This document shows positions 39,447 through 51,829 of a stretch of 64,000 bases of DNA, one piece after another. The notes beneath the pieces are model-generated. The model did no database searches. It was not told where the DNA came from and saw only the letters and a list, made by a program, of their open reading frames with translations. This DNA comes from Piper betle (lineage: Eukaryota > Streptophyta > Magnoliopsida > Piperales > Piperaceae), in assembly GCA_033002965.1 (NCBI GenBank), contig JAURVB010008667.1:1-64000 (forward strand), given 5' to 3'. The position numbers were made by a program, and so were the translations under genes. How positions within the stretch are numbered: the first letter of the stretch is position 1; each line of letters begins with the position of its first letter.

Positions 39447-39529
39447 TTGATGACTAGATTGAAAAATGCGGGTGTGAAGAGGGCGAGGAAGAGGAAGAAG
39501 CACAAGCTCCGACGATAGCCCATCGCCAT

Positions 39530-42242
39530 GGCCAACACTTTTGAAGCAACGAGAAGAGGAGAAAGACCAACGACTCTTAAACCCCTCTATACTTCTTTAA
39601 TCGGGTCTTATATGGGTTCCATAGTCCCTTGTGATCTTTGGACTAACCAGATCCACTTAGTACGCCTCCGACCAAAACTGATATTCCCATGCTAGTCCTA
39701 GTTTGTACCTGCTTAACCCGGGTGTTGTAGGGTTGTTCGTAGTTAGATGATCTTATGCTAGATTGGCTCCAGCTAAATAAAAGTTTTTTACTTTAAAGAT
39801 ACTTACTCCTCTCAACCCAATTAGGTATTGTTAAAAAAGATGGGAAGAAGAATTGAGCAACGTTGAAAAGGTCAATGTATTTACCAAAAAATTTGGACTC
39901 GTAATATTTTTCTTTGTAGCCCGTAGGAGATATAGTAGCCTAAAATGAAAATAATGTCAAAGTAATATCTATATCTATTTCTATATTAAATTAATGTACA
40001 ATGTTTTTTCTTACTTTATATGATTAAATTTATAAATAGTAATATTGAAGTAATTCAGAGTGAGAATATGAATACTTGTAATTATGGACTTCTACATGTT
40101 GGACTAAACTCATTGTTTGCGCTCGAATTTACATGCTTTCGCTAAATAAAAGGTTGAGATGAAAGTGCGAGGGTGAATCAAGTGAAGGGTAACTCCAAGG
40201 CATCTTTGCCACAAAAATCGTGAATTAAATCTATCAACAAAAAAAAGAACAATACATAAAACAGAAGATTTTTACATAGTTTTACAAGATTTAATTTGAG
40301 TATTCATATCAGTTTAAAGTGAGTTAAACTCGCAATCCACTATTTTTATAATTTTTTTATAATTTACAATCACAAGTAAATTTTTTCCCATTTTAATTCA
40401 TCGCCTTCAAGTATGGCACGTCTTCGAAGGCGGAAAACTAATATTTATTGTACTTCAATGTGAAAATAGACCTCATTGTTGCGTCAAGAAGACCGAATTT
40501 CGGCTGAATCAAAGCACAGGAAAGATCTTAAATAAATTTCGGGATGAAGATGGCTTGAACCGGACCGGACCGGACCGTGTCGGAGCAGAAATTGGTCTGG
40601 ACCAGTTTGGGGCTGGCGGGTCCGACCGGGTCGCGAACAGATCACGGACAGCAGTCAGTCTCGCGGGCAGGAATCAATGGTCCCGGCCGGCTGGAAGCAT
40701 CGGGGCCTAGCCGTTGGCGATTCTCAGTGATGAAGGAATCGACCGGCGATGGTTGGGTGGTCGAAGGCAGCTCAAGTCGGCCGTCTTGGAAAGATGGCGC
40801 CTTTCCCTGCTCTACCTGCTCCGGCCGTGACTTCTACCTTCTTCTCCGGCAACGACGAGCTTCTCCGGCGGTGCGGCAAGACACGGGTCGACAGAGGGTT
40901 ACACGGACTACATTCTGACCGTCTGTCCTCGGTCGGAGATGGCCTTGACCAGCGGGCGGCAGGGCCCAAAATTGCTGCTTCGTTCACGTGCCAATGCTCG
41001 CAACCGTCGCCTCTTCTCTGTACTCACAACACCGGCGGGCGTTTGGGACGGCCGCGGTTGGCTTGGTTTGCTCCGGGACGGCGGTGGCTTTGAGTGGGTA
41101 GAGGCGAGGATGGTCGGAGCAGAGTCTTTGGCAAGGGGCGACAGTGCTTAAGTGGGGGATGAGACGGTCTACCGGGGAAGAGGCCTCCACCTGTTCCGAA
41201 TTTTCGTGTAAGTGGTTGTTTACAGATAACTCCACCCCCAAAGTAGCTCCACGAATCAGGGAAAAAAACAATCACCCATCTTCTATTATCTTCCTCCATC
41301 TATAATACAACCCCAAAGGCTAGGCTTAGTCTCTAGAGCAGAGCAACAAACGCAGGCGATTGGGTATGGACTCGACCCCTACTGGTCGAACAATCACCAA
41401 AACCAAATAATTCAAAGTTGAATCACAATTTTAACAGTTGTTTCTCAGGCATACATTTCTCTTCGCCACACCATCTTCCAAACAAACTGGGCAAACCTAT
41501 TTAAGTTGACTGGCTATTCAACAGTCTGGCAGGTTATTTCCCCTCCTTCGCAGAATCACGATGCCATCCCCACATTGCTCATTATCTTGCCAAAGTTGGA
41601 AGGTTACAAACTAAACTTTTAAGTGGCGTGCTACTTTTTTAATCGCATTCTCAAGCATTCAATTTTGGCCCCCCATAAGCACCAGTATGGAGAGCAGAAA
41701 ACTTACAGAGCGCATCCTTATGGATTCTATATGGTTCTATAAACAATATCACAGTTTGGAAAAGAAACCAAAACTTGAAAGTCAATTGTAAAAAACTCAT
41801 ATAATGCACCTTTAAACTTAAAATAAATATTATAAAATAAATGGTATTAATTGTGGAAGTAAATAGATAAACAGAGCCAGAATTCAGAGATAGTAGAAAG
41901 GTACCTTCCTCTTCTCCATCAAATAAAGGAAGCGAGACATCAATTGTAATCCATCACCGGCTACGGCCTACTTAAATGATCATACTTTCTTGTTACAAAT
42001 ATATATTACTTACAACTCTCAACAAATACTTCTAAATCAATAAGAAAAAGAGTAGTTAACATGTTATTTACCATACAGTGTGTCTGTCATACTCCATGGA
42101 TTCATACAACAATCCACACTTCATTTCTTTTCACTTCATCAATTGAGAATTCACAAACTATCCCTCGGAGTAGCACCCTCAATTGCGCGTAAAAGAAGGC
42201 AAAAAAATAACGCTCTCAATCTATTCTTTTGTTGGCTTCAGA
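39530..42242. other. Intergenic region between ribophorin I and MLO
   Basis: The stretch 40560-41170 is GC-rich and begins with tandem GGACC units. It has open frames on both strands, which reflects composition more than coding. It could be an LTR or element fragment, but no termini or target duplication are evident. The remainder is AT-rich and unassigned, and it must contain the 3' UTR of MLO near 42.0-42.24 kb. Confidence 0.4.
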
Positions 42243-45200
42243 TTAATAGTTACTAAAGTGAGGTGCAGGCCTGACAAATGAGAAGTCGTTTTCGTCATTC
42301 TCTTCACTTGAAACAGGCTGAGTAACACCTTCTCTGCCATCTATGTTAACAATCAACACAGCAGTTTGTGATGTTGTTGATGCATCACCATCTCCATCCC
42401 TGTCCGATAATTCCTGATCCGAGTATTGACTCCTCTTGAAGATGGGGCTTGATGCAAACCCCATATGTCCAGTGGTTTGAAATCTCTGAAGTGTGTGCAC
42501 TGGGGAAGCATTGGGACTCAAAGCAGGGCTTTGACCAGGTGTACCTCTAGGGGAGCGGTTGGCCTGTTTCTTCTTCGCGGTCATATGCCATTTCTTCAGA
42601 GCTTTGGATGTCTGCTCGTCAAAAATTGATTTCTTCATGTGTGAACCCATCTGCAATGTTACATAAAGGATGGCCATTAACAATACAATAATAATCCAAA
42701 TCTGCAGAAATCACTTTGCAAATTTCCATTGAATAATGGACATCACTCTCCAATTCAAAGGAAGCAGCAACTTCAAAGGTTTACATACAGCTCCGAAGAA
42801 GTCATTGCTTCAGATAAGATCTACTTACATTCAACATAAAAGGAATATTCAACAACTAATATGTATATATACTGGAATAGTAGTTATATTTGCCACGAGA
42901 GGGTTCACTGTGGATGGTGGCAACAAAGGAGACAGGTTTAAAAGATTTATTACAACATATAAAAAATGAAAAAATTACCTGAGACACTAGTGCATAAAGT
43001 GGTAGTGTGATGTAACTGCAGAGGAACAGAACCCCCACCCTGCAACATTCCAATAATAAAAATAATGCTATTGACACAGATGCCACATCCTAGAAAACTA
43101 CTTAACGAGTGAATTTATTCATGCAATTTGCATCTGCTTTCAATGATCGTGCAACAGATCACAAATACAAGCCATTATAATGGTTTGGAACATACCCGAG
43201 AACAAGTCTTCCAATCGTGAACCCAATATTCTCGTGGAAGCAAGAATTCAATCCGAACTCATACTGAGAAGTTGCAGACAAATAAATCTCAGCAAGCTAA
43301 AGGCAAACAGGTTGACATTAAATAATGTAAGTAGTCAAACATAATAATCTTACCCATATCCACAAGAAGTGTATTATTTCAAATGCATTCTGCAAAATGG
43401 AGTTGAAGTTAAACATAAAACGAAGATATTTGCCAGTAAAATGGATTTACATTTGTTGGTTATACAGACTTAAGAAAGAAACAACTTCTGATACCTGAAA
43501 TAATGAGAAGTGTATGAGAAATAGAACCAGTTTCGGACTACCAAACCAAAAGTGCTTGTCACCAAGCTGCACGACTGGAATTCCTTGAACCACAGCATGC
43601 CTTTCCTCTATTTCAATAGCCATTTTAGCAATAATAGCTTGCAGCTTTGTTCCAATCGCCAATATTATCTATGAGAAGATAACTCAGGTTACTGTAGAAT
43701 ACGAATGACACATCACCCTACCCTAGCCACTGTAATTGTAAGACTGAACTATACTTACAACTACAGGAAGAATGGATAGCCAAAACATTGTTTGCCAACC
43801 TGAAAATACAAGAAAATGGATTCTGACAAGTGTAACACTACATTGCCATTCGTAGCTACATTTCAAGAAGAAAACCTACCATGAACACTGAGCAACAGAA
43901 ATACGACTGCTGAAGCCCATAATGGAGGACTACATGGAAAAGATATCAAGGAGTGAGATCCAAGCACATTTAAAATGTCAAGCGCGTTAGAACCAACTCA
44001 TCCTAACGCTAAAGTTAACGGGGAAATGTTTAATATTGAATATCAACTAAGCTTAACTGGACCAAAACTATAATAATCAAGCCAAGAAAGAATGGAGAGG
44101 CAAACTAACGAACTAACAATCTGAGTAGGGAGCTTTTGGTACCCAAAAGCTTCAGCCATTTGAAAGGCTCAACAATAGATAACAAGCAAGTTAAACTGAA
44201 TCAAACCATATCAACTCCATTTGTGTGCATAAACCAAAAACATTGTTTCAAATTAATATCATCATAGAAGACAAGAAGAGGAAGAAATAGAAAAAGTACC
44301 TGATTCCTACAACAACTTTGAAATCATCCTCCAATGACCTTTTTATGTATTTCTGAAAATCAAATTTACTTCCTGGTGCCAAATGAACCTAGGAACCAAA
44401 TGCAACATATGACAAACATGTGTCTGACATCATACCAACTCTAAAGTAAATAGGCACCTGTTCTGCTCACAAAAACTCACAGCAATAAACCCATGCCGCA
44501 TGGTTACATAATCTGCCTTTCGAACTGATCTAAAGAATTGACGAAAGAAGCTTATCTGCAGTAGCCAAACCAGAGGCGTTGAAGTACACAATTCAGAATA
44601 GCAGAATTTGTTCTGCTTGTAAATCAAGCATCTTAAAATACAAATTAATCAGACGTAAGGGTTTGGGTTGATGCTGCTAACTGCAGCACTACTTTCTTAC
44701 ATAATGTTAGAAGTAGTTCATGAAGTCTTGAGCAGGAGAGAGTAAGAGAGGAAATATAATGAAGGTTGCACAAATACATCTCAGCTCAAAATGATATGAG
44801 ACAGAATGTGCTTTATTTGAAAATTCAAGTTAGAAATTCCTACCAAATAGAAGGATATTGAAGCCCTCGTCCACCAGCTAGAATGTGCTTTTACAAAAGA
44901 TGTCTCATGTGCGAACCTAAACCTTGCAGGATCTGGATAACAGCAAATGCAATGAATAATAAAGACCATACCTACTGGGCACGAGACTGATTTAATTCTC
45001 TCATTTGTATTTTGTTACATCATTTCCGTTACTCTTAGACTCATAATAGAATTAGAACTTGATCAAGCACAAATCGATGAAATAAGATGCAGACAACAAT
45101 AACGACAATTTTTCAATGTTTCAAGCTCATCCTTAGTGGATGCTATAATTACAATGTAAGGAAAAGAAACAAATTGAATACTATACCATTAGAAAATTCA

Positions 45201-46626
45201 TAATGAAGGGATGAAGTTTCCCTTTCCCACTCCTTCCATCGACGTATCTGTTTAAGATTGTTGGATATTATGGTAAGACTGAGATGGCACAATTAATTTG
45301 AAAACTACAAAATATATCGGCACTCACCTTCAGTCTACCAAGGGCCATTGTAACAGCAGTATATGTGACGTGAAAGACTGCTAAAAAAAATATAAAGATA
45401 TGCAATTGATGTATCCCATCAGTGGTAACAAGTGAAACCTTCCCCTGTTAACATAGTTATATCAAAATCTTCAAATGGGGCAATCAGCACTCAATCATGA
45501 GGGTCAATTTGAGTTGACAGATTGTCTATAATACATTTAATGATTGACATGTATTACTCACACGACATTACTAAAAATTTGATAAACAACTCCAGAAAAG
45601 GCATTCATAAACCTACCTCTGAACATTTACTAGTAGATTTTGCAGTTTCCAATATTCTCCGGGGATTTATGTTGGCTAAAATCATGTCCACCATTAGCCT
45701 CCTGTGCTGTTCTTCAGTGTCAGTCTCGGTGCTTTCTCTTTAGTATTCCTGAGTGCACATGGTAACATTTTATCTGCAAGTTCTACTGGAATACATATCC
45801 GGGCAATATAGCTTTGCCCAAATGTAAGAAGCAGAGATATAAAGCCCAGAATCATTAACTCTGCATGCAGAAACCAATGTGACATTAAGAAAACGGACAA
45901 AAAGCAAGCCAAAACATTGTAAGTCTCACTAACAATCAAAAGATCAGGTCCTCACCATCAACTTACCAGATTTAACCTTCTCAAGAGCATCAAATAATGC
46001 TTTCTTGCGCCTTTCTGTGAACCACTGCAAAAGTAACCGTCAGATGATCAAGTTCAATTAACAATTATCGAAGGAGAACCACAGCAACATTTAAACAACC
46101 AAAACTGAGGTACATCCCCTAGTAACTAATTTGAGAAAATGGAATTTCTTCTCTTGGATAAAAACAAAAAAAGTCATAAAGCCTTAAATAAGCACATTGT
46201 TGTTCGCTAGAATACGAAAGCATGATGAAATCGAAATGAAAAATCACCTACTGAATAACCAATTAGCATTTCAAATCAGAAAGAGGCATGGAAATCGATA
46301 AAAGAACCATCAATAGGGAAAAACAAACAAAAAACAAAAAAAGCAAATTGTTTATTAGAAACGAGCATGTACGAAACGATGCAAATTGTTAACAAAAAGC
46401 CAAGCAGGTGAGCAGAAGGCAAAAGAAAACCACATGTAAAACGGTAAAACTCAAACAAGCAAGCATCATTCATTCATATGAAGATGATCACTACCTCTCC
46501 CAGTTTGTGGAGAACTTTTTCCAGCACAATAGAGATTATGATGATGACTGCACAGACAGACGCAACGGCCCAAGTGGGCGTCTGGTCAAGACGCCTCTCG
46601 CTCCCACTCAGGCTTCCTCCAGCCAT
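42243..46626 (-). CDS. MLO: MLO-family seven-transmembrane protein
   Basis: MLO proteins are plant plasma-membrane proteins with seven helices and a calmodulin-binding tail, linked to powdery mildew susceptibility, pollen-tube and root signalling. Fifteen exons are readable: 46495-46626, 45967-46024, 45617-45860, 45328-45444, 45187-45247, 44844-44932, 44481-44555, 44300-44388, 43880-43929, 43759-43799, 43495-43668, 43354-43389, 43196-43263, 42979-43039 and 42243-42650. Restoring one base would give about 567 residues, normal for the family. Motifs include [15 protein letters not shown] at the start, [78 protein letters not shown], the calmodulin-binding [12 protein letters not shown] and a final DFSFVR. 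It resembles the AtMLO5/7/8/9/10 group from memory. Exon 3 is one base short between [11 protein letters not shown] and [10 protein letters not shown] (near 45728). Confidence 0.93.
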
Positions 46627-47700
46627 GGCCGCCTCCCGAACAGCAAGCAAGACACAAACAAATTACCCAGTGAGTCCAAACTCCAATCCAACTCCCTCCA
46701 CTGTCACTTCCGTCTGATAACAAACGCAACACCCGTCAGATAAACAATCCACAAGAGCAAAGCAGAGAAAGCAACTTTGGAGAGTAGGGACCCGACCCGA
46801 AGGGGCAGTTGAAAGCCCTCCAAAACTTGTAAAGCAACTCTGGAGGGTAGGAACCCGACCAGGGTAACAGTTGAAGGTCGGCTGTTGGGCAGTGATATGG
46901 TCAAATATGTACTAAGGCCATGTCTAGATCTTCCATGGCCGAAATGTAAGGAGAAAATCCAGTTCATAGCTGATAAATGAACCGACAAAAGTTTGCAGTA
47001 ATTACTGCATGAAAGATATACTTGCTTCCCTTTGGAAATAAAAAATGATACAATTGCTTTTAAAAAAATAAAATAAAAGAAACGATGCAGTGCCATATAC
47101 TGTCTTCGGAAAAATAAAAAAATAAAAAACGTTTCACTTTATTTATGGTGTTCGCATTTTTGTAACCAAGCTTTACTTACTTATGATATTACTTACCTTT
47201 GTTGCTTAAATATGGAGCTTTTACATCATTTACAAAATGTTTAAAGAAGTTTAATCATGTGTTGATGAGCATTTAAACTAGCTAACATTTGTAAGTTTAA
47301 TATTTTATTTCGTTCTAACACTGTCTTTACTCAATCTACATTTTGCTGTATATGTATGTGAAAAAATACATACAAAACTTATTCTCAAAAAGGTTTTTGA
47401 AAGCTTCACAGGGCTGTTATCAGGGCCCTCGCGTGTGCTCTCGTGATTCACGCCACGATTTCTCTTTTGAAGCTGTCGAACAAGCTGAGTCAAGGGATTG
47501 AGTTAGTTAAATTTCATTTCAAAACCGGAAGCGGACTTGTCAATATATGTATGCTTTATTTTACTTATTCTCTGGATATCGTCAATTTCATTCGACCGCG
47601 TATTGCTTTGTTGGTTGAAAAAAACATACCAGAATTTAATATAAATTAATAACATAAACTTGGTCAATGTTATTTTAGATAAAAATATTAAATTATCAGG
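46627..47700. other. MLO upstream region
   Basis: A near-repeat of about 50 bp at 46765-46810 and 46830-46870 (both containing CTGGAGGGTAGG- or TTGGAGAGTAGG-like text followed by GACCCGACC) lies just upstream of the MLO start. I see no other gene or known element. Confidence 0.35.
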
Positions 47701-47729
47701 AGTGAAGAAATCCTTATTTATTGCAATAA

Positions 47730-48060
47730 ATTTGTCACGGCCGAAATGTGCAACAAAATTATCATGGATTCCCTCGACTTTGTCACGATAGACGGTAACA
47801 AAAATTAGCTTCAATACAGACCACTCGTGATAAAAAAGTCCGCATAAAAATATTTTCTAATTGTGAGGGGCTTCTGTCAATTGTCATGGCATGGTAAAAT
47901 TTTGCCACGCATAGCTTAAATCTATGTCGAAATAAAAAAGCAATAGTTTTGAAAATAATCCCATACTAACAAAATATGGAATTTCCGATGCATGTTTGAT
48001 GGCACAATTAATGGACAAAATGACAAACTCAGATCTTGCCATGATTTTGTGAAAATATCA
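47730..48060. repeat. Degenerate array of GTCACG/CATGAC-like motifs
   Basis: Short motifs of the form TTGTCACGG, TTATCATGG, TTTGTCACGAT, CTCGTGATA, TTGTCATGG, TTTGCCACGC and TTGCCATGAT recur in both orientations at about 20-60 bp spacing. This looks like the subterminal repeat zone of a CACTA-type transposon. No CACTA terminus or transposase was found nearby. Confidence 0.3.
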
Positions 48061-49151
48061 CAACGGGCTAGCTACTTTCGTACAAGGTTTCTAATTAATA
48101 AGCAGGGGCCCCTTGGAGCACAAAAATTATAATTAGGGACACAGCAGTCAATTTCCTTATGATGTGAATCCCGGGACATTAATACTTTAGCAAAAGTCAG
48201 ATATTCATTCATGGAAGTGGGAGCGACTTTCCAAGTAATTGTAATGAGCTTACCATATCAAATACCGGTCAAGGCCTGCACGCTATAGACCACGTCATTT
48301 CTTGCTAAGTTTTATCACCGGCCCCTTTAATTAATCGTGTTGCATGTTTGAAAAAGGTCCACCGCTTCTTTAAGACTTCACTGATCCGGCTTTTGAAAAA
48401 TTAAAGAGAGCACCCCTTTTTGTTTTTACTTTTTAAAAATTGCTTTGATTAAGACCAACTTTTTTAATAATATGGGGAGGTCACATTGCATGTCTCCGCC
48501 TGCTCCCAAATGGAGTGGGACCAGGGTTTTACGTATCTCAGTTGACTAGACCGTATTATTTTAAGGTCTTAAATGAGGTTCGGGTAGCATCGGAGATAGA
48601 GTCACTTCGCTCGTCAAAGGACATGAGCGTAAAGCATTACGCATCCCTTTGGCTGGTACAAAGAAATTAAAAAGAAAAATATATAAATTTCTTTAGTTAT
48701 AATTTATAAAAAAATTAATTATAATATAAATATGGGATATAAAATCTCTGTTTTTTTTATGCTTTCACGCATAAATTTATTTTGTGATAAAATTTACGAA
48801 GGAGACTGTTTAATAAGAATCTTACTTTCATCTTTATCATAAAAATATTTCAAAAATAAATATCTTTTTGGTTAAAGATCAATATTTTGGCACAAATAAC
48901 TATATATAAATTTCATAAATTTTTAATTTTTTTATGAAATTAAATAAAGCCTGAATAAAAAACATTATTTTAAAAAATTTAAAATATATATAACATTAAA
49001 ATAATTTGCTAGCATATCGTGTTTGTCTGCTAGGTTTGTTCAATCGTAATTAAGTTTGAATAGTTTGACTTGACATACTTGGCCAATTAGATATCAGCTT
49101 CAACTCATTTCAAACTCAACCTATCAATAACAAGTTTGAATTTTGTTGTAC

Positions 49152-49153
<2 letters not shown>

Positions 49154-49195
<42 letters not shown>
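49154..49195. repeat. TA microsatellite
   Basis: This is about 20 units of TA immediately to the left of the GC-rich element end. Confidence 0.95.
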
Positions 49196-49197
<2 letters not shown>

Positions 49198-49199
49198 GA

Positions 49200-49860
49200 C
49201 AGCATTACAGTGCGCTGCTTTATTTTAGCAGCATTTTGGCATTGCCTCGCGTGGGCCGTCGAATCTTGATCCGACGGCCCACAATCAAACCACCCACCCA
49301 CCCCCTTTGGACACGTTTGTCGGCCCGCCAGACCCGTCCGACCCGCCCCGCAACCGCCTCACCGCACCGCGCAGCGCCCCTCCGCCGTGCCTCCCTCCCC
49401 GCCAGCAGCCGCGGCCTCTGCCCCGCCTCGCCTCTGCCGCGGCCTCGCCCTCCACCCCCTCCGCCCGCTCAGCCATCACCCGCCAACCTTGCCCCCCCTC
49501 CCGCCGACCGACCCCGCCCACCGCTTGTGACCGACCCTACCCGCTGCGGCTTCCCTGGCAAGCGCCGCCCGCGGCCCGCGCTCAGCCCCCCACCACGACC
49601 CGACCAACCTGCCGCCCAGCCGCGGCCCGCCCGCCTCGCCCCAAGCTGCGGCGACCCCCTCGCCCGCCCCTGCCGTGGCCCCCCAAGCCACATGCCCCTC
49701 CGCCGTGGCGGAGGGGAGGGCGGCTTGGGGGGCCACGGCGGGGGCGAGCGAGGGGGTCGCCGCAGCTTGGGGCAGGCGGGCGGGCCGCGGCTGGGCGGTA
49801 GGGTTGGTCGGGTCGCGGTGGAGGGCTGGGAGCGTAGGCCGCGGGCAGCCACCCAAAAAG
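49200..49860. mobile_element. GC-rich element with double-hairpin end and long inverted repeat
   Basis: The left end carries two consecutive hairpins. The first has GCTGC arms (49214-49232), and the second has GTGGGCCGTCG/CGACGGCCCAC arms (49251-49282). The interior is C-rich on one side of 49705 and G-rich on the other. A near-perfect inverted repeat with arms of about 140 bp spans 49564-49850. The long open frames on both strands arise from this composition and symmetry and do not look like genes. The right end is unclear. Confidence 0.6.
49564..49850. repeat. Near-perfect 140-bp inverted repeat
   Basis: Reading outward from the centre CCTCCGCCGTGGCGGAGG (around 49697-49714), both arms give GGGGGGCCACGGC, then GAGGGGGTCGCCGCAGC, then GGGCCGCGGCTGGGCGG, with few mismatches. 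A transcript across it would fold into a long hairpin. Confidence 0.9.
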
Positions 49861-51829
49861 GGCTCATCTTCCAACAATTAAGAAATGGAAAACGAATTCG
49901 AGAAATAAATTTATAATCATGAGTGGCGTTCTTTATTAGGAATCTAAACTTGAAAATAGTTACGTTGATGTTGGCATTATAATTTAACTATTAAATGATG
50001 GGGTTATAGCAATTACTTATCATGGTACGATTAAAAAAAGTTAAATTAAAACACAAAAGCAAAGATAGATGCAAGGATTTAATAAGTTCTATATTGTATT
50101 CGCCCTCATCGTGATAAATTTTTATAAGAGAAAATTGTCTGTAATATTCACTCTTCAAATGTACTATTTAACATTTTTATAATTTAATAATATTTTAAAA
50201 TTTAAAGTCAATAATGCTCATAAACATAAAATTTGGGTTAAGATTTATGTTAGTTGAGGTAGAGGGGAGAGTTGAGTTATGAATTAGTTAAAAAAATGGT
50301 AATAGTGTTGTAATAGTTTTATTTATTTATTTAATAGTAAAATTATTTAAAGATAGATATTAATTATTAAATGATATTTTTCAATATTATATGAAATTAA
50401 TTCTAGAAAGCATGACAAACAATATTTGCAATGAAACTAATGACTATCTATCCATTTAACTTTTACAAAATTATCTATTTTTAGAATTTAATAGTTATGT
50501 ATAAATATTAAACTTAACTATTTAAAAATAATTAATAATCTTAATAAGTGTGCATTAATAAGTAAAATCTTTTATTGAAATAAAATTTTCATATTTGAAT
50601 AAAATTTATTAACTTTTTAAAATTATTAAATTGGCTAAAAATATACTTAATTATTACCAACAATAGATAATAATAAATAACTAAATAAATAAAATTCTTA
50701 TTAAAAATCTATTTTTAAATAACATACTTTTTAAAATTATACTTCCTAATTTAGGTGAAATTATTAAAAAATTCTAATAAATATCAATATTAAAATATTT
50801 AAATTAAGTGATTAATAATGAGCCCAAAAAGGTATCATAGAGTCCAACTTTCTCTCCCGTTCCCCTAAAATAAATAAAAAAATAAAATTATTATAACCAA
50901 AATATACTCACATTTTTTTAACCCTTTATTTACATTAGTCTGAATGTCAACCCAAATTTCACCGGGTATTATTGATTTTAAATCTAAAAATACTATTAAA
51001 TAGTAAAACTGTTAAATTGTACAGTAAATATTGCATCTTTTTACCATTAAATGCTAATTTCCTCATTTTTTCACAAAAAAACTACATAAGCATTGTCCAT
51101 CTTAATTTATTGCTTCGTCATTATAGCTACATAGGTAGCCAGCAAGTATACGCCTACCAGTAATCTCGGTTTTCTTCCCGGGGAAGGGTGTTCAGTTTGA
51201 TGGTTTTGTTCTGATATTCTATAAAATATTATATCTACTGTAGTCAATCAAATAAATATATAAATAAAAAAATGATCTGACAATTACCACAGGGGACTAT
51301 TTAAGAGTAACCGATCCACAAGCCTATAAAGAAGAACCACATAATCAATCCTCAAAATTGGCAGTTCTACCAGTTTACAGGGTAGCTTGGGGAAGATGTG
51401 CATTAAGTCTGGTCCTTTTCGTCTCGAGAAGGACTTGCCTCTTCCACTAGTTCACCTCCGGTCATTCAACGTCATGATCGACTTACGGCACATGTGCATA
51501 GTTACCGCCTAATAATACTTAGACCTTCATCAATATTGGTCATACATATTATTCACTAGATCAGTACGCTGGTCGCAACTTGTTGGACAGTGCTATAATA
51601 CCTGAAGTCTGAACCCTGTATACATATATCTAATTATCTATTTGACACCGATTCCACAATAGGTGGAACACCGACCATATGGACTTCCCGATCATATATG
51701 CACGGACTTTTTTTGGGGGGTAAGGAATGCACTAATTTTATAATACTAGCTCATCAAATAGACTTCTTGAAGGACTCCACGGAGATCTCGACAGACGCTT
51801 CCTAATCTGTTGTGTCTGCTAATTTTTAC
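49861..51829. other. AT-rich intergenic stretch
   Basis: I see no gene. Part of 51300-51720 has more balanced composition and a TATAAAG at about 51325, but no recognisable RNA or protein, so it is left unassigned. Confidence 0.4.

Larger units (their letters stand above)
28945..39529 (-). pseudogene. OST1: Ribophorin I (oligosaccharyltransferase subunit 1) pseudogene
   Basis: Ribophorin I is the ER membrane subunit of the oligosaccharyltransferase complex for N-glycosylation. Recognisable parts are: exon 1 in two pieces (39447-39529 and 33332-33352) coding for a signal peptide rich in Phe and Leu; exon 2 at 32875-32919 (IDLSYHIVRVSSKIK); exon 3 at about 30417-31089 (VENKG... to SHWGSVKVVEHYTLVHGGAR); a further exon at about 30005-30204 (FPIFGGWKTSFTIGY, FLNFSFGC); and the C-terminal exon at 28945 to about 29135 (KLMAKH, ALQQEVDDF). 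A Copia element splits exon 1. Exon 3 has an in-frame TAG (30904-30906) and one-base losses near 30720 and 30607. The last two exons also shift frame, and the part expected to carry the membrane helix was not found. The gene is dead. Gene and family names are from memory. Confidence 0.88.

Noticed and set aside
47503..47814. 103-residue open frame on the minus strand
   Set aside because: It is AT-rich, has no family resemblance and overlaps the degenerate motif array.
49236..49916. 226-residue open frame on the plus strand, with long overlapping frames on the minus strand
   Set aside because: The frames are open on both strands because the DNA is GC-rich and palindromic. The product is Pro/Arg/Ala low complexity and spans the inverted repeat.
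51300..51720. Possible non-coding RNA gene or small LTR with a TATAAAG box
   Set aside because: No tRNA, snRNA or 7SL signature could be matched, and no LTR termini were found.
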